The translations under genes and the position numbers were made by a program. From an uncultured Clostridia bacterium (GTDB taxonomy: Bacteria; Bacillota; Clostridia; Oscillospirales; Acutalibacteraceae), in NCBI GenBank assembly GCA_937912175.1, contig CALDOU010000079.1:1-25968 (forward strand): a stretch of DNA of 25,968 nt, given 5' to 3'. This document shows positions 1 to 7,115 of the stretch, in pieces. Each line of letters begins with the position of its first letter. Position 1 is the first letter of the stretch. The notes under the pieces were generated by a model, which was not told the origin of the DNA, did no database searches, and was given only the letters and a program-made list of their open reading frames with translations.

Positions 1-226
1 GTACAAAAATTTTATCATCGCCATAGCTAAAAGATAATGAAGTTGGATTTATTTGTACCGGAAGTATTGAGCCTATGGGTGCAAAGTTTAATCCCAAGAC
101 CTTGCTAAATCCTTTTAGTTTTTTAAAACTGTCCATGCTACCGCTTTTTGGTGCGGATTTATAGATCCTAAAAAAAGCTTTTGAAACCACGCTAAAATCA
201 TTAAGTACGCTTGTACGATATGCCAT
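1..226 (-). CDS. Partial unknown protein, weakly tube/LysM-linker-like (5' end only)
   Basis: An open minus-strand frame runs from an ATG at 226 off the left edge, giving 75 visible N-terminal residues. No clear signal peptide or membrane segment is seen. The visible part contains a Lys/Ser-rich stretch, then a hydrophobic stretch, then VQINPTSLSFSYG. That 'Q-(F/I)-NP-x-(S/T)-L' pattern resembles the start of contractile injection system tube proteins and related phage baseplate/LysM-linker proteins, but this is resemblance from memory on a short fragment. The Shine-Dalgarno is weak (GGTCGTG). The frame stays open a further 18 codons upstream without another good start codon. Function is uncertain; the rest of the gene lies outside the window. 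Confidence 0.55.
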   Translation of the reverse strand, partial: MAYRTSVLNDFSVVSKAFFRIYKSAPKSGSMDSFKKLKGFSKVLGLNFAPIGSILPVQINPTSLSFSYGDDKIFV

Positions 227-375
227 AAATTCACACGACCGTTTCTTTAATGTTATATTTTTTGTTATTAAAACATAATTTTATATGATTATACAATCAA
301 TAATGGAACATGTCAACAATTTAAGCGGTAAATTAATAGGTTTAAAATATTAGATTAGTTAATGTTGAAATAGTG

Positions 376-404
376 TTTAAAATAGAAATAAACTGTGATA
401 TAAT
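376..404 (+). promoter_or_regulatory. Sigma-A promoter with extended -10 for the lipoprotein/two-component operon
   Basis: TTTAAA at 376-381, a 17-bp spacer and a perfect TATAAT at 399-404, preceded by TGA to give an extended TGnTATAAT. It sits 33 bp before the TTG start of the lipoprotein gene and is the only good promoter seen ahead of the lipoprotein, regulator and kinase genes. Confidence 0.6.
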
Positions 405-437
405 TACAAATAAAAAACTAAAAACGGGGGACGTTAT

Positions 438-1007
438 TTGAAGAATAAACTAATCGGTAAAAAGAGTGGCTATTGTTGTTTTTTGGGATTAATTTTTTTG
501 TGTGTACCGGGATGCAGTATGAAAAATTATTTTGATATTCAAAGTTCGATGATTGCGCCGAAGTATGAGTCAGAACAGCAAAATATAAAAGATATTATTG
601 AAGGCTGTGTAGGAAAAAATATAATTTGGAAATACCCATTGCATGATGGTAAATATTCATCGGTTATAAGAATGAATATAGAAAAAAATACAGACTGCCA
701 AGATAAAAATTATGCAGTTGCATTTTTTAGCGGAGCGGAAACTCCCGACGAATTACATATGATGTTTTTGGTTATGACAAATAATAAATGGAAACCGCTG
801 AAAGATATAACTTATAATGCGTTTGATGTATCTAATGTTTATATTGGCGATGTGGACGATAATCAAAAAAACGAAGTGGTTGTTTTTGTAAACGGGACCA
901 ACGATTTCTATGAAGAGGTTCATGTATATCAGTATGAATCTGAAAATTTGAAAGAAATTAATATTTCCGATGACCTTTTGAATAAACTGAAAGAAACAAT
1001 AAATTAG
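438..1007 (+). CDS. Putative lipoprotein with one FG-GAP-like acidic loop
   Basis: A 189-residue protein. The start is TTG, chosen because GGGGGA lies 6 nt upstream and no ATG precedes the signal sequence. The N-terminus is basic (KNKLIGKK), then a hydrophobic core, then VPGC with Cys26 as probable lipid-attachment site; the Pro at -2 makes the lipobox imperfect. Around residues 138-148 there is GDVDDNQKNEV, which resembles the calcium-binding loop of FG-GAP/VCBS repeats, seen here once. The family is not recognised. It is the first gene after the promoter and lies 43 nt ahead of a response regulator and sensor kinase, so an extracytoplasmic accessory role for that kinase is possible (inference). 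Confidence 0.7.
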   Translation: MKNKLIGKKSGYCCFLGLIFLCVPGCSMKNYFDIQSSMIAPKYESEQQNIKDIIEGCVGKNIIWKYPLHDGKYSSVIRMNIEKNTDCQDKNYAVAFFSGAETPDELHMMFLVMTNNKWKPLKDITYNAFDVSNVYIGDVDDNQKNEVVVFVNGTNDFYEEVHVYQYESENLKEINISDDLLNKLKETIN

Positions 1008-1050
1008 TATTAAAAGTCGAATGACATATAAGTATTACGGGAGGAAAAAT

Positions 1051-1752
1051 ATGAAACGTATATTAGTAGCAGAAGACGAAGAGGCTATAAGAGAGTTTGA
1101 AGTAATAAATTTACAGCGTTCAGGCTATGAAGTAATTGATACAGACAGCGGAGAAAAAGCATTGGAAATGTTTGACCGCTATAACGGGGATTTTGATTTG
1201 GCGGTGTTGGATATTATGCTGCCGGGTATAGACGGTATGAAAGTTTGTAAAGAATTACGCAAAAGAAGTAGCACAATCGGTATAATCCTTTTAACTGCAA
1301 AAACTCAAGAGATGGATAAGATAAGCGGTTTGATGTTAGGTGCCGACGATTATATCACAAAACCGTTCAGTCCATCGGAATTGGTAGCACGAGTGGATGC
1401 TCTTTATAGAAGAGTGGCACTTAATGCCCTGCGTTCCGAAAATAAATTTAATGATGAGATTAAATTCGGTGAATTTGTTTTAAATTTAAGAAACAGAGCT
1501 TTAAAAAAACGCGGAAAAGTAATTGAACTGACTCAAGTAGAATTTCAAATAATGGAATATTTGTTTTCTAATCCGGGTATGGTTTTGAGCCGTTTGCAAA
1601 TTTTGAAACACGTTTGGGGAGAAGACTATAAAGGTGAGGAAAAAATAGTTGACGTTAATATTCGAAGATTAAGAATGAAAGTTGAGGATGACCCGTCTGT
1701 TCCTTCACACCTTATTACCGTTTGGGGAATGGGATATAAGTGGGAAAATTAA
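1051..1752 (+). CDS. OmpR/PhoB-family response regulator
   Basis: A 233-residue DNA-binding response regulator. The ATG at 1051 follows GGGAGGAAAA closely; an in-frame upstream ATG at 1021 lacks such a site. The receiver domain (about 1-120) has the acidic pocket AEDEE, phospho-acceptor Asp54 in LAVLDIMLPG and Lys104 in YITKPF. The C-terminal winged-helix domain (about 135-230) ends in the usual VDVNIRRLRMKVE and GMGYKW motifs. It lies 21 nt ahead of the sensor kinase and forms a two-component pair with it. The signal and targets cannot be read from the sequence. It is PhoP/WalR-like in layout but not identifiable as a specific orthologue. Confidence 0.93.
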   Translation: MKRILVAEDEEAIREFEVINLQRSGYEVIDTDSGEKALEMFDRYNGDFDLAVLDIMLPGIDGMKVCKELRKRSSTIGIILLTAKTQEMDKISGLMLGADDYITKPFSPSELVARVDALYRRVALNALRSENKFNDEIKFGEFVLNLRNRALKKRGKVIELTQVEFQIMEYLFSNPGMVLSRLQILKHVWGEDYKGEEKIVDVNIRRLRMKVEDDPSVPSHLITVWGMGYKWEN

Positions 1753-1773
1753 TAGCAAAGGATTGTTTTAATT

Positions 1774-3207
1774 ATGGTAAAAGGAATAAAGAAACGTTGG
1801 GTTCTTAACAGCCTGGGGTTTACAATTGGTATTTTTGCACTTTTAACTATGGGTTTTGTGCTTATGATAAGAGGTTATTTTTATAGCGGTGTACAGCAAG
1901 TTATCAAAGACAAAGCTGATGAGTTTCATAATGTTTTTAAGGGTGAACATTGTCTTTCCGGTAAAGAATTTAAAAAAATTTCAAGATCATATGTAGAAAA
2001 TTTTTCCGGTAAAAACAATATGGAACTTATGATTTTTAATGAAAACAATGATGTTATAATAACCTCCAAGGGCTTTTTTGCGGATTGCTCGGATGTTCGT
2101 CCCGATTACGAACAGGCCAGAAATTCTGAGGATGGATTTGGATTTTGGGAAGGAAAATCTTGTTCGGGCGAAAAAACTATGGCTGCCACACGCTGTATTT
2201 ATGATAGCTCTGAAAATTATATCGGAGCGGTAAGATATGTTGTTTCACTGGAAAAAGCTAATTTAAAAATTATTTCCGGTGCGTTGCTACTATTGTTTTT
2301 GGGTATTGCAATAATTCTTTTTACGGTTTTTTCCGGTATGAGTTTTATTAAGTCTATTGTAGACCCCATAAGTGAAATTTGTTTAAAAGCTCGCATTATT
2401 GCTCAAGGAGATTTTCATATAAAAATAGAGAAAAAATATGATGATGAAATCGGTGATTTGAGTGATACTGTAAATTACATGGCTGAAGAGCTTGATAATT
2501 CCGAAAAGTTAAAAAATGAATTTATATCCTCGGTATCTCATGAACTCAGAACTCCTTTAACCGCAATTAAAGGGTGGGCGGAAACCATGCAAATGTGTGA
2601 CTCCGATTCATTAACAGCAAAACGTGGTTTGGATACTATAGTAAAAGAAGCGGAAAGACTTTCATGGATAGTTGAAGGTTTGTTGGATTTTTCCAGTATA
2701 AAAGAAAAACGCATAAATCTTATTAAAGAAAAAATTGATATATTAGCGGAATTGGGCGAAGCGGTTTATATGTTTAAAGAAAGAGCAGAGAGCGAAAAGA
2801 AAACATTAATATATAATGAACCGAAGATGTTGCCTGTAGTTTTTGGCGATAGAAACAGATTGCGTCAGGTATTTATTAATATAATAGATAATGCTTTAAA
2901 ATATACCTCTGAAGGCGGGGGAGTGAGCGTTACTGCCGGAGTAAATGATTCGGAAGTATATATAAGTGTGACTGATAACGGGTGTGGTATACCTGCGGAA
3001 CATCTTCCCAATGTTACCAAAAAATTTTACAAAGCCAATTATTTAAAAAGGGGGTCCGGCATAGGCCTCGCTATAGTTGATGAGATAATTGCTTTGCATG
3101 GCGGTAACTTAAACATAATAAGTGAAGAGGGCTTCGGAACTACCGTTACGGTAAAACTTCCGTCTTATGAGGAAAATCCTGAGGATACTGCTGAAGAACA
3201 ATCATGA
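1774..3207 (+). CDS. Membrane sensor histidine kinase
   Basis: A 477-residue kinase. A first membrane segment (about 12-33) is followed by an extracytoplasmic sensor region (about 36-165) and a second membrane segment (about 166-190). Then come a HAMP linker (about 191-245), HisKA with His256 in SSVSHELRTP, and a HATPase domain with the N box (NIIDNALKY), G1 (DNGCGIP) and G2 (GSGIGLAI). The extracytoplasmic part contains three Cys (60, 105, 130) and another at 141, which could pair. It pairs with the regulator just upstream. The stop overlaps the start of prmC as ATGA, so the two are translationally coupled. The ligand is unknown. Confidence 0.93.
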   Translation: MVKGIKKRWVLNSLGFTIGIFALLTMGFVLMIRGYFYSGVQQVIKDKADEFHNVFKGEHCLSGKEFKKISRSYVENFSGKNNMELMIFNENNDVIITSKGFFADCSDVRPDYEQARNSEDGFGFWEGKSCSGEKTMAATRCIYDSSENYIGAVRYVVSLEKANLKIISGALLLLFLGIAIILFTVFSGMSFIKSIVDPISEICLKARIIAQGDFHIKIEKKYDDEIGDLSDTVNYMAEELDNSEKLKNEFISSVSHELRTPLTAIKGWAETMQMCDSDSLTAKRGLDTIVKEAERLSWIVEGLLDFSSIKEKRINLIKEKIDILAELGEAVYMFKERAESEKKTLIYNEPKMLPVVFGDRNRLRQVFINIIDNALKYTSEGGGVSVTAGVNDSEVYISVTDNGCGIPAEHLPNVTKKFYKANYLKRGSGIGLAIVDEIIALHGGNLNIISEEGFGTTVTVKLPSYEENPEDTAEEQS

Positions 3208-4076
3208 CGCTGTGGGAAACTTATAAAAAAGCAGAAAACATCTTAAAAAATGTTTATCCCGAAGATTTTAAAAGCGAAGCGGATAGCATTTTTAAATATG
3301 CGTTTAATATGAATAAACTTGACCTCATTCTTAATAAAGAGAATGAAGTATCTGAAAGCACTCAACAAAAATTGTTTGAAATTGTGGAAAAGCGTTTATC
3401 TCATATTCCGCTGCAATATATTTTAAAATCTTGGAATTTTATGGGGCTTGATTTTAAAGTGGGTGAAGGTGTTCTTATTCCCAGGGATGACACTTCCGTG
3501 TTGGTGGAAGCAAGTTTAAAACATTTACTTGCCGAAAAACCTTTTAAAATAGTAGATTTATGTAGCGGAAGCGGATGTATACCAATAGCGATTGAAAATA
3601 TATTGAGAAAAAGAGCAAAAGACAATTTTGAAATTTATGCCATAGAACTTTCCAAACAAGCTTTTGGCTATTTGAGTGAAAACATAAAATTTCACAACAG
3701 TAATGTGAAAGCTGTCAATAAGGATATTTTTAAAGCTTGTGATGATTTTAAAAACTGTTTTTTTGATGCAATAATTTCCAATCCACCGTATATAAAAACA
3801 TCGGATTTAAAATTTTTACAAAAAGAAGTTCAAAAAGAACCTGAAATGGCTTTAGACGGTGGGAAAGATGGACTTGTATTTTATGAAAAAATATGTGAAA
3901 AATGGGTTCCGAAAATAACTTTCGGTGGCTTTTTGGCGTTTGAGGTCGGGATTAATCAATCACAAGAAGTGAAAAAAATAATGGAAAATGCCGGGCTTAA
4001 TGTTATTGATATTGTAAAAGATATAAATAATATTGATAGAGCCTTAATAGGAATAAAAAATCAGAAAATTATTTAA
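3204..4076 (+). CDS. prmC: Release factor glutamine methyltransferase
   Basis: A 290-residue class I SAM-dependent methyltransferase that methylates the Gln of the GGQ motif in RF1/RF2. The N-terminal helical substrate-binding domain (about 1-85) is followed by the SAM fold with VDLCSGSGCIPIAI (about 116-130) and the diagnostic NPPY at 193-196. A late EPEMALDGGKDGL segment is typical of PrmC. Length matches the family. The ATG overlaps the stop of the upstream kinase (ATGA), an unusual partnership: in Firmicutes prmC usually follows prfA. A hairpin overlaps its stop codon. Confidence 0.93.
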   Translation: MTLWETYKKAENILKNVYPEDFKSEADSIFKYAFNMNKLDLILNKENEVSESTQQKLFEIVEKRLSHIPLQYILKSWNFMGLDFKVGEGVLIPRDDTSVLVEASLKHLLAEKPFKIVDLCSGSGCIPIAIENILRKRAKDNFEIYAIELSKQAFGYLSENIKFHNSNVKAVNKDIFKACDDFKNCFFDAIISNPPYIKTSDLKFLQKEVQKEPEMALDGGKDGLVFYEKICEKWVPKITFGGFLAFEVGINQSQEVKKIMENAGLNVIDIVKDINNIDRALIGIKNQKII

Positions 4077-4084
4077 TTTTCTGA
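4061..4084 (+). terminator. Hairpin overlapping prmC stop
   Basis: Perfect 10-bp inverted repeat TCAGAAAATT / AATTTTCTGA with a 4-nt loop spanning the prmC stop codon. The following sequence is AT-rich but lacks a strong T run, so termination may be partial. It separates the kinase-prmC unit from the rplU promoter. Confidence 0.55.
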
Positions 4085-4105
4085 GAATATATTTTATAAA
4101 ACAGT

Positions 4106-4134
4106 TTGACTTTTAATTTTAGGAATGGTATAAT
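4106..4134 (+). promoter_or_regulatory. Promoter of the rplU-prp-rpmA operon
   Basis: TTGACT at 4106-4111, exact 17-bp spacer, TATAAT at 4129-4134. Predicted transcript start is near 4141, just at the beginning of the structured L21 leader. Confidence 0.8.
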
Positions 4135-4140
4135 GTATAA

Positions 4141-4219
4141 GCCGCATACTGTGGGCTTTAAAGATTTTTATCTGCCTAATTGGTAGCGAGATAATTTAAA
4201 GGTAGGTGCGTAAAGAACA
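4141..4219 (+). promoter_or_regulatory. Ribosomal protein L21 leader (5' UTR element)
   Basis: The stretch between the promoter and rplU contains CTGCCTAATTGGTAG and GGTAGGTGC, with complementary segments that can fold into short stems. Firmicutes rplU operons carry a conserved L21 leader in this position that is thought to mediate feedback by L21. The call rests on position and a remembered sequence resemblance; a covariance-model match was not run. The ribosome site GGTAGGTG lies inside the element. Confidence 0.6.
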
Positions 4220-4528
4220 ATGTACGCAATTATAGAAACCGGTGGCAAGCAATATAAAGTTTCTCAGGGTGATGTTATTTACATTGAAAAACTTGAAGAA
4301 GCTGAAGGAAGCTCAGTTAATTTTAAAGTTATTGCCGGCCAAGACGAAAAAGGATTTTATACTGAAGAAAGCGAATTGTCTTCTGCAAAGGTTTCGGGTA
4401 AAGTACTTAAAAACGGTAGAGCAAAAAAAGTTACTGTATTTACTTATAAACCGAAAAAAAGTTGTAAGCGTAAATTAGGACACAGACAGTCCTACACAAA
4501 AGTTGAAATTGAAACAATCAATTTTTAA
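4220..4528 (+). CDS. rplU: 50S ribosomal protein L21
   Basis: 102 residues, normal length for bL21. The N-terminal YAIIETGGKQYKV and C-terminal KKSCKRKLGHRQSYTKVEI are hallmarks. It binds 23S rRNA in the large subunit. First gene of rplU-prp-rpmA, with its own leader and promoter; prp follows after 31 nt. The 'KPKKSCKRKLGHRQ' segment carries the basic rRNA-binding residues. No oddities seen. Confidence 0.97.
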   Translation: MYAIIETGGKQYKVSQGDVIYIEKLEEAEGSSVNFKVIAGQDEKGFYTEESELSSAKVSGKVLKNGRAKKVTVFTYKPKKSCKRKLGHRQSYTKVEIETINF

Positions 4529-4559
4529 TTTCAAAATCTAATTATTAAGTAGGTAATTT

Positions 4560-4898
4560 ATGCTTGAAGCAAAATTTTTTGTTTTAGAGTCCGGTGAAAT
4601 TATCGGATTTGAAATTTTAGGGCATTCGGATTATTCTGAGTTTGGTAAGGATATTGTATGTGCGGCGGTTTCGTCGGCGGCTTACATGACAGTAAATACC
4701 TTAACCGATGTTGTTAAAGCTAAAGTTGAAGTATTTGTAGAAGAAAAATCGGGATATATGAAGGCTGTTATTGATGAAAAAGATTTGCTTTCCTGTAAAG
4801 ATATTTTAAAAGGATTTAAACAGCATTTATTATTGCTTGAAGAACTTTATTCAAAAAACATAAAAGTTAGTTATATGGAGGTGCAGAATAATGCTTAA
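4560..4898 (+). CDS. prp: Ribosomal-processing cysteine protease Prp
   Basis: 112 residues (YsxB family). The catalytic pair is visible: His22 in GHSDY and Cys34 in DIVCAAVS. Prp removes the short N-terminal extension of L27 in Firmicutes, a step needed for ribosome function. It is sandwiched between rplU and rpmA as usual, and its 3' end overlaps the rpmA start by 8 nt, so substrate and protease are translationally coupled. The L27 encoded next door retains the cleavable extension, which fits. Confidence 0.95.
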   Translation: MLEAKFFVLESGEIIGFEILGHSDYSEFGKDIVCAAVSSAAYMTVNTLTDVVKAKVEVFVEEKSGYMKAVIDEKDLLSCKDILKGFKQHLLLLEELYSKNIKVSYMEVQNNA

Positions 4899-5172
4899 TA
4901 TTAATATACAACTTTTTGCACATAAAAAAGGTCAAGGCTCCAGTAGTAACGGTCGTGATTCGGAATCTAAACGTTTAGGTGTAAAAAGAAGCGCCGGACA
5001 ATTTGTTTTAGCCGGAAATATTCTTGTTAAACAACGCGGAACTAAAATTCATCCCGGGGAAAACGTAGGAAAAGGTAAAGATGATACCTTGTTTGCTAAA
5101 ATTGACGGTGAAGTAAAATTTGAACGTGTAGGTCGTGACCGTAAACGTGTAAGTGTTTATGCAGCAGGCTAA
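4891..5172 (+). CDS. rpmA: 50S ribosomal protein L27 with cleavable N-terminal extension
   Basis: 93 residues. The N-terminus MLNINIQLF precedes AHKKGQGSS, so mature bL27 should begin at Ala10 after Prp cleavage following Phe9. The body has SAGQFVLAGNILVKQRGTKIHPG and GKDDTLFA, typical of L27, whose N-terminal tail reaches the peptidyl-transferase centre. GGAGGTG lies 7-8 nt before the ATG, inside the end of prp. A terminator hairpin follows at 5196-5219. Confidence 0.97.
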   Translation: MLNINIQLFAHKKGQGSSSNGRDSESKRLGVKRSAGQFVLAGNILVKQRGTKIHPGENVGKGKDDTLFAKIDGEVKFERVGRDRKRVSVYAAG

Positions 5173-5195
5173 TACGGTTAAAATTATACTTTTTT

Positions 5196-5219
5196 AAGCG
5201 AGTCGGTTTTGATTCGCTT
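5196..5219 (+). terminator. Intrinsic terminator after rpmA
   Basis: Stem AAGCGAGTC / GATTCGCTT (one G-T pair), 6-nt loop, followed directly by TTTATTTTTG. Separates the ribosomal-protein operon from obg, so obg probably uses read-through or its own promoter in 5220-5400, where no clear consensus was seen. Confidence 0.75.
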
Positions 5220-5407
5220 TTTATTTTTGTGCTAAAAAAATTATATTAAAACCCGATTTTAATAACATAATATTTTAATATCTAATGTTATTGGGAAACA
5301 AGCAATAGTTCTATATGTGTATGTTTTTGTTATGTTAGATAAAGCTATAAGTATTTTAAAAATTATTTACATGATTACGGGTTAGAATAATAAGGGCGGT
5401 GAATATA

Positions 5408-6673
5408 ATGTTTGTAGATATAGCAACTATAAAAATAAAAGCCGGGAACGGTGGTAACGGGGCAGTTTCTTTTCATAGAGATATTTATACTGCCACGGGT
5501 GGTCCGGATGGTGGAAACGGCGGACGTGGAGGTTCTGTTATTTTTGAAGCGGATAGCAATTTGTCCACACTTTCCGGCTTTAGATATAAGAAAAAATTTT
5601 ATGCTCCAAACGGACAAAACGGGGCATCCGGTCGGCGTTCCGGGAAAAGTGGGGAAAACATGATAATCAAAGTCCCATTTGGAACTTTGATTAAAGATGC
5701 AAAAACAGGAGAAATAATTGCCGATATTTCCACAAATGAGCCTCAAGTAATAGCTAAAGGCGGTCGCGGGGGAGCCGGAAATATGAATTTTGCGGGTCCT
5801 ATTAAGCAATCTCCACGTTTTGCTAAACCCGGTGAAAAAGGTTTAGAATTGGAAATAACGTTGGAATTAAAGCTTTTGGCTGATGTGGGATTAATTGGAT
5901 ATCCCAATGTCGGAAAATCTACTCTTATTTCTGTAGTCAGTGAAGCTAAACCCCAAATTGCGAATTACCATTTTACAACTCTTTCTCCGATTTTAGGAGT
6001 TGTAAAATATAATCAAGAAAAATCTTTTGTTATGGCTGATATCCCGGGACTTATAGAAGGTGCATGGAAAGGCGTGGGGCTTGGACACAGATTTTTAAGA
6101 CATGTTGAAAGGTGTCGCCTTTTAATTCATATGGTGGATGTTTCCGGTAGCGAAGGCAGAAATCCATGTGATGATTTTGATGTTATAAATAATGAGTTAT
6201 TTAAGTTTAGCTCTAATCTTTCTTCAAGACCCATGATTGTTGTTGGAAATAAATGCGATATGGCGTCAAAAGACCAAATTGAAGAATTTAAAAATTATGT
6301 TACTCAGAAAGGTTATGAATTTTTACCGATTTCCGCGGCTACCAATTTGGGTATTAAAGAGCTTCTTAATGTTATTATAAATAAACTCGACAATTTGCCG
6401 CCTTCATATTTGTTTGCTCCCGAAGCAGATTACGAATCTTTGGCGCGTGTTGAAGATAAGCTTGAAATAACTAAAAACGGAGATGTTTTTGAAGCTAAAG
6501 CCTTATGGCTTGATAAGCTGATAGATTCCGTTAATTTTGAGGATTATGATTCTATGTGTTATTTTCAAGATTCGCTGAATAAAGGTGGATTTACCGAAGC
6601 AATGAAACAAGCGGGTGCTAAAGAAGGCGACACTGTTAAGATAGGGGATACAGAGTTTAATTTTTATGATTAG
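5408..6673 (+). CDS. obgE: Obg-family GTPase
   Basis: 421 residues. The ATG at 5408 is chosen over an in-frame GTG at 5399, because the GTG lies inside the AAGGGCGGTG ribosome site and Obg proteins begin MFVD. The Gly-rich Obg fold (about 1-157) contains the GGNGG-type repeats. The G domain has G1 GYPNVGKST (164-172), G3 DIPGLIEGA, G4 NKCD (281-284) and G5 SAA. A C-terminal OCT domain (about 340-421) is present, a feature of Firmicutes Obg. It acts in 50S assembly and stress/sporulation signalling. After DIPGLIEGA comes Trp where Ser, Ala or His is usual. mrnC follows after 12 nt. Confidence 0.96.
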   Translation: MFVDIATIKIKAGNGGNGAVSFHRDIYTATGGPDGGNGGRGGSVIFEADSNLSTLSGFRYKKKFYAPNGQNGASGRRSGKSGENMIIKVPFGTLIKDAKTGEIIADISTNEPQVIAKGGRGGAGNMNFAGPIKQSPRFAKPGEKGLELEITLELKLLADVGLIGYPNVGKSTLISVVSEAKPQIANYHFTTLSPILGVVKYNQEKSFVMADIPGLIEGAWKGVGLGHRFLRHVERCRLLIHMVDVSGSEGRNPCDDFDVINNELFKFSSNLSSRPMIVVGNKCDMASKDQIEEFKNYVTQKGYEFLPISAATNLGIKELLNVIINKLDNLPPSYLFAPEADYESLARVEDKLEITKNGDVFEAKALWLDKLIDSVNFEDYDSMCYFQDSLNKGGFTEAMKQAGAKEGDTVKIGDTEFNFYD

Positions 6674-6685
6674 GCCGTGAACATT

Positions 6686-7084
6686 ATGGATAATAATATG
6701 AATAATGATGAATTTTTTGATTTTAGTCAGTCTATGAGTTTGCAAAAGCTTGCGTTTATAGGCGATGCCGTTTTTGAGCTTATTGTAAGAAGTAAAATTA
6801 TTTGTGAAATTGAAGGCAATATCGGAATTTTAAATAATATAAAAGTAAGGAATGTGTGTTGCGGAGCACAGTCGGATTTATTTGAAAAAATAAAAGATTT
6901 TTTAACCGATGAAGAAATGGAAATTTTTAAAAGAGGGCGAAATGCTCATATAGGTAATGCACCTAAAAAAAATTCTCCGCTTATTTATCACCGCGCCACA
7001 GGCGTAGAAGTATTATTTGGATTTTGGTATGTTAATCATAATTACGAAAGATTAAAACAAATATCGAAATTTATAAATTTATAA
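6686..7084 (+). CDS. mrnC: Mini-ribonuclease 3
   Basis: 132 residues from the ATG at 6686; an in-frame GTG at 6677 and an ATG at 6698 are alternatives. It is an RNase III catalytic domain without a dsRNA-binding domain. LAFIGDAVFEL holds catalytic Asp27, followed by the KRGRNAH motif and the ATGVEVLFGFWYV segment. It matures the 23S rRNA ends in B. subtilis. It is downstream of obg in an apparent two-gene unit, consistent with shared ribosome biogenesis. The transcript probably ends in the hairpin at 7126-7157. Confidence 0.9.
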   Translation: MDNNMNNDEFFDFSQSMSLQKLAFIGDAVFELIVRSKIICEIEGNIGILNNIKVRNVCCGAQSDLFEKIKDFLTDEEMEIFKRGRNAHIGNAPKKNSPLIYHRATGVEVLFGFWYVNHNYERLKQISKFINL

Positions 7085-7115
7085 TGTGTTTGTTGATGTT
7101 CAAAAATTATAATAG

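Noticed and set aside
227..375. A gene or RNA in the left intergenic stretch
   Set aside because: AT-rich, with no ribosome site plus frame and no clear fold.
5399..5407. GTG start for obg at 5399
   Set aside because: It lies within the ribosome-binding site, and Obg proteins start MFVD as given by ATG 5408.
5375..5809. Minus-strand frame opposite obg
   Set aside because: It is the complement of the Gly-rich obg coding region, has no ribosome site and no recognisable product.
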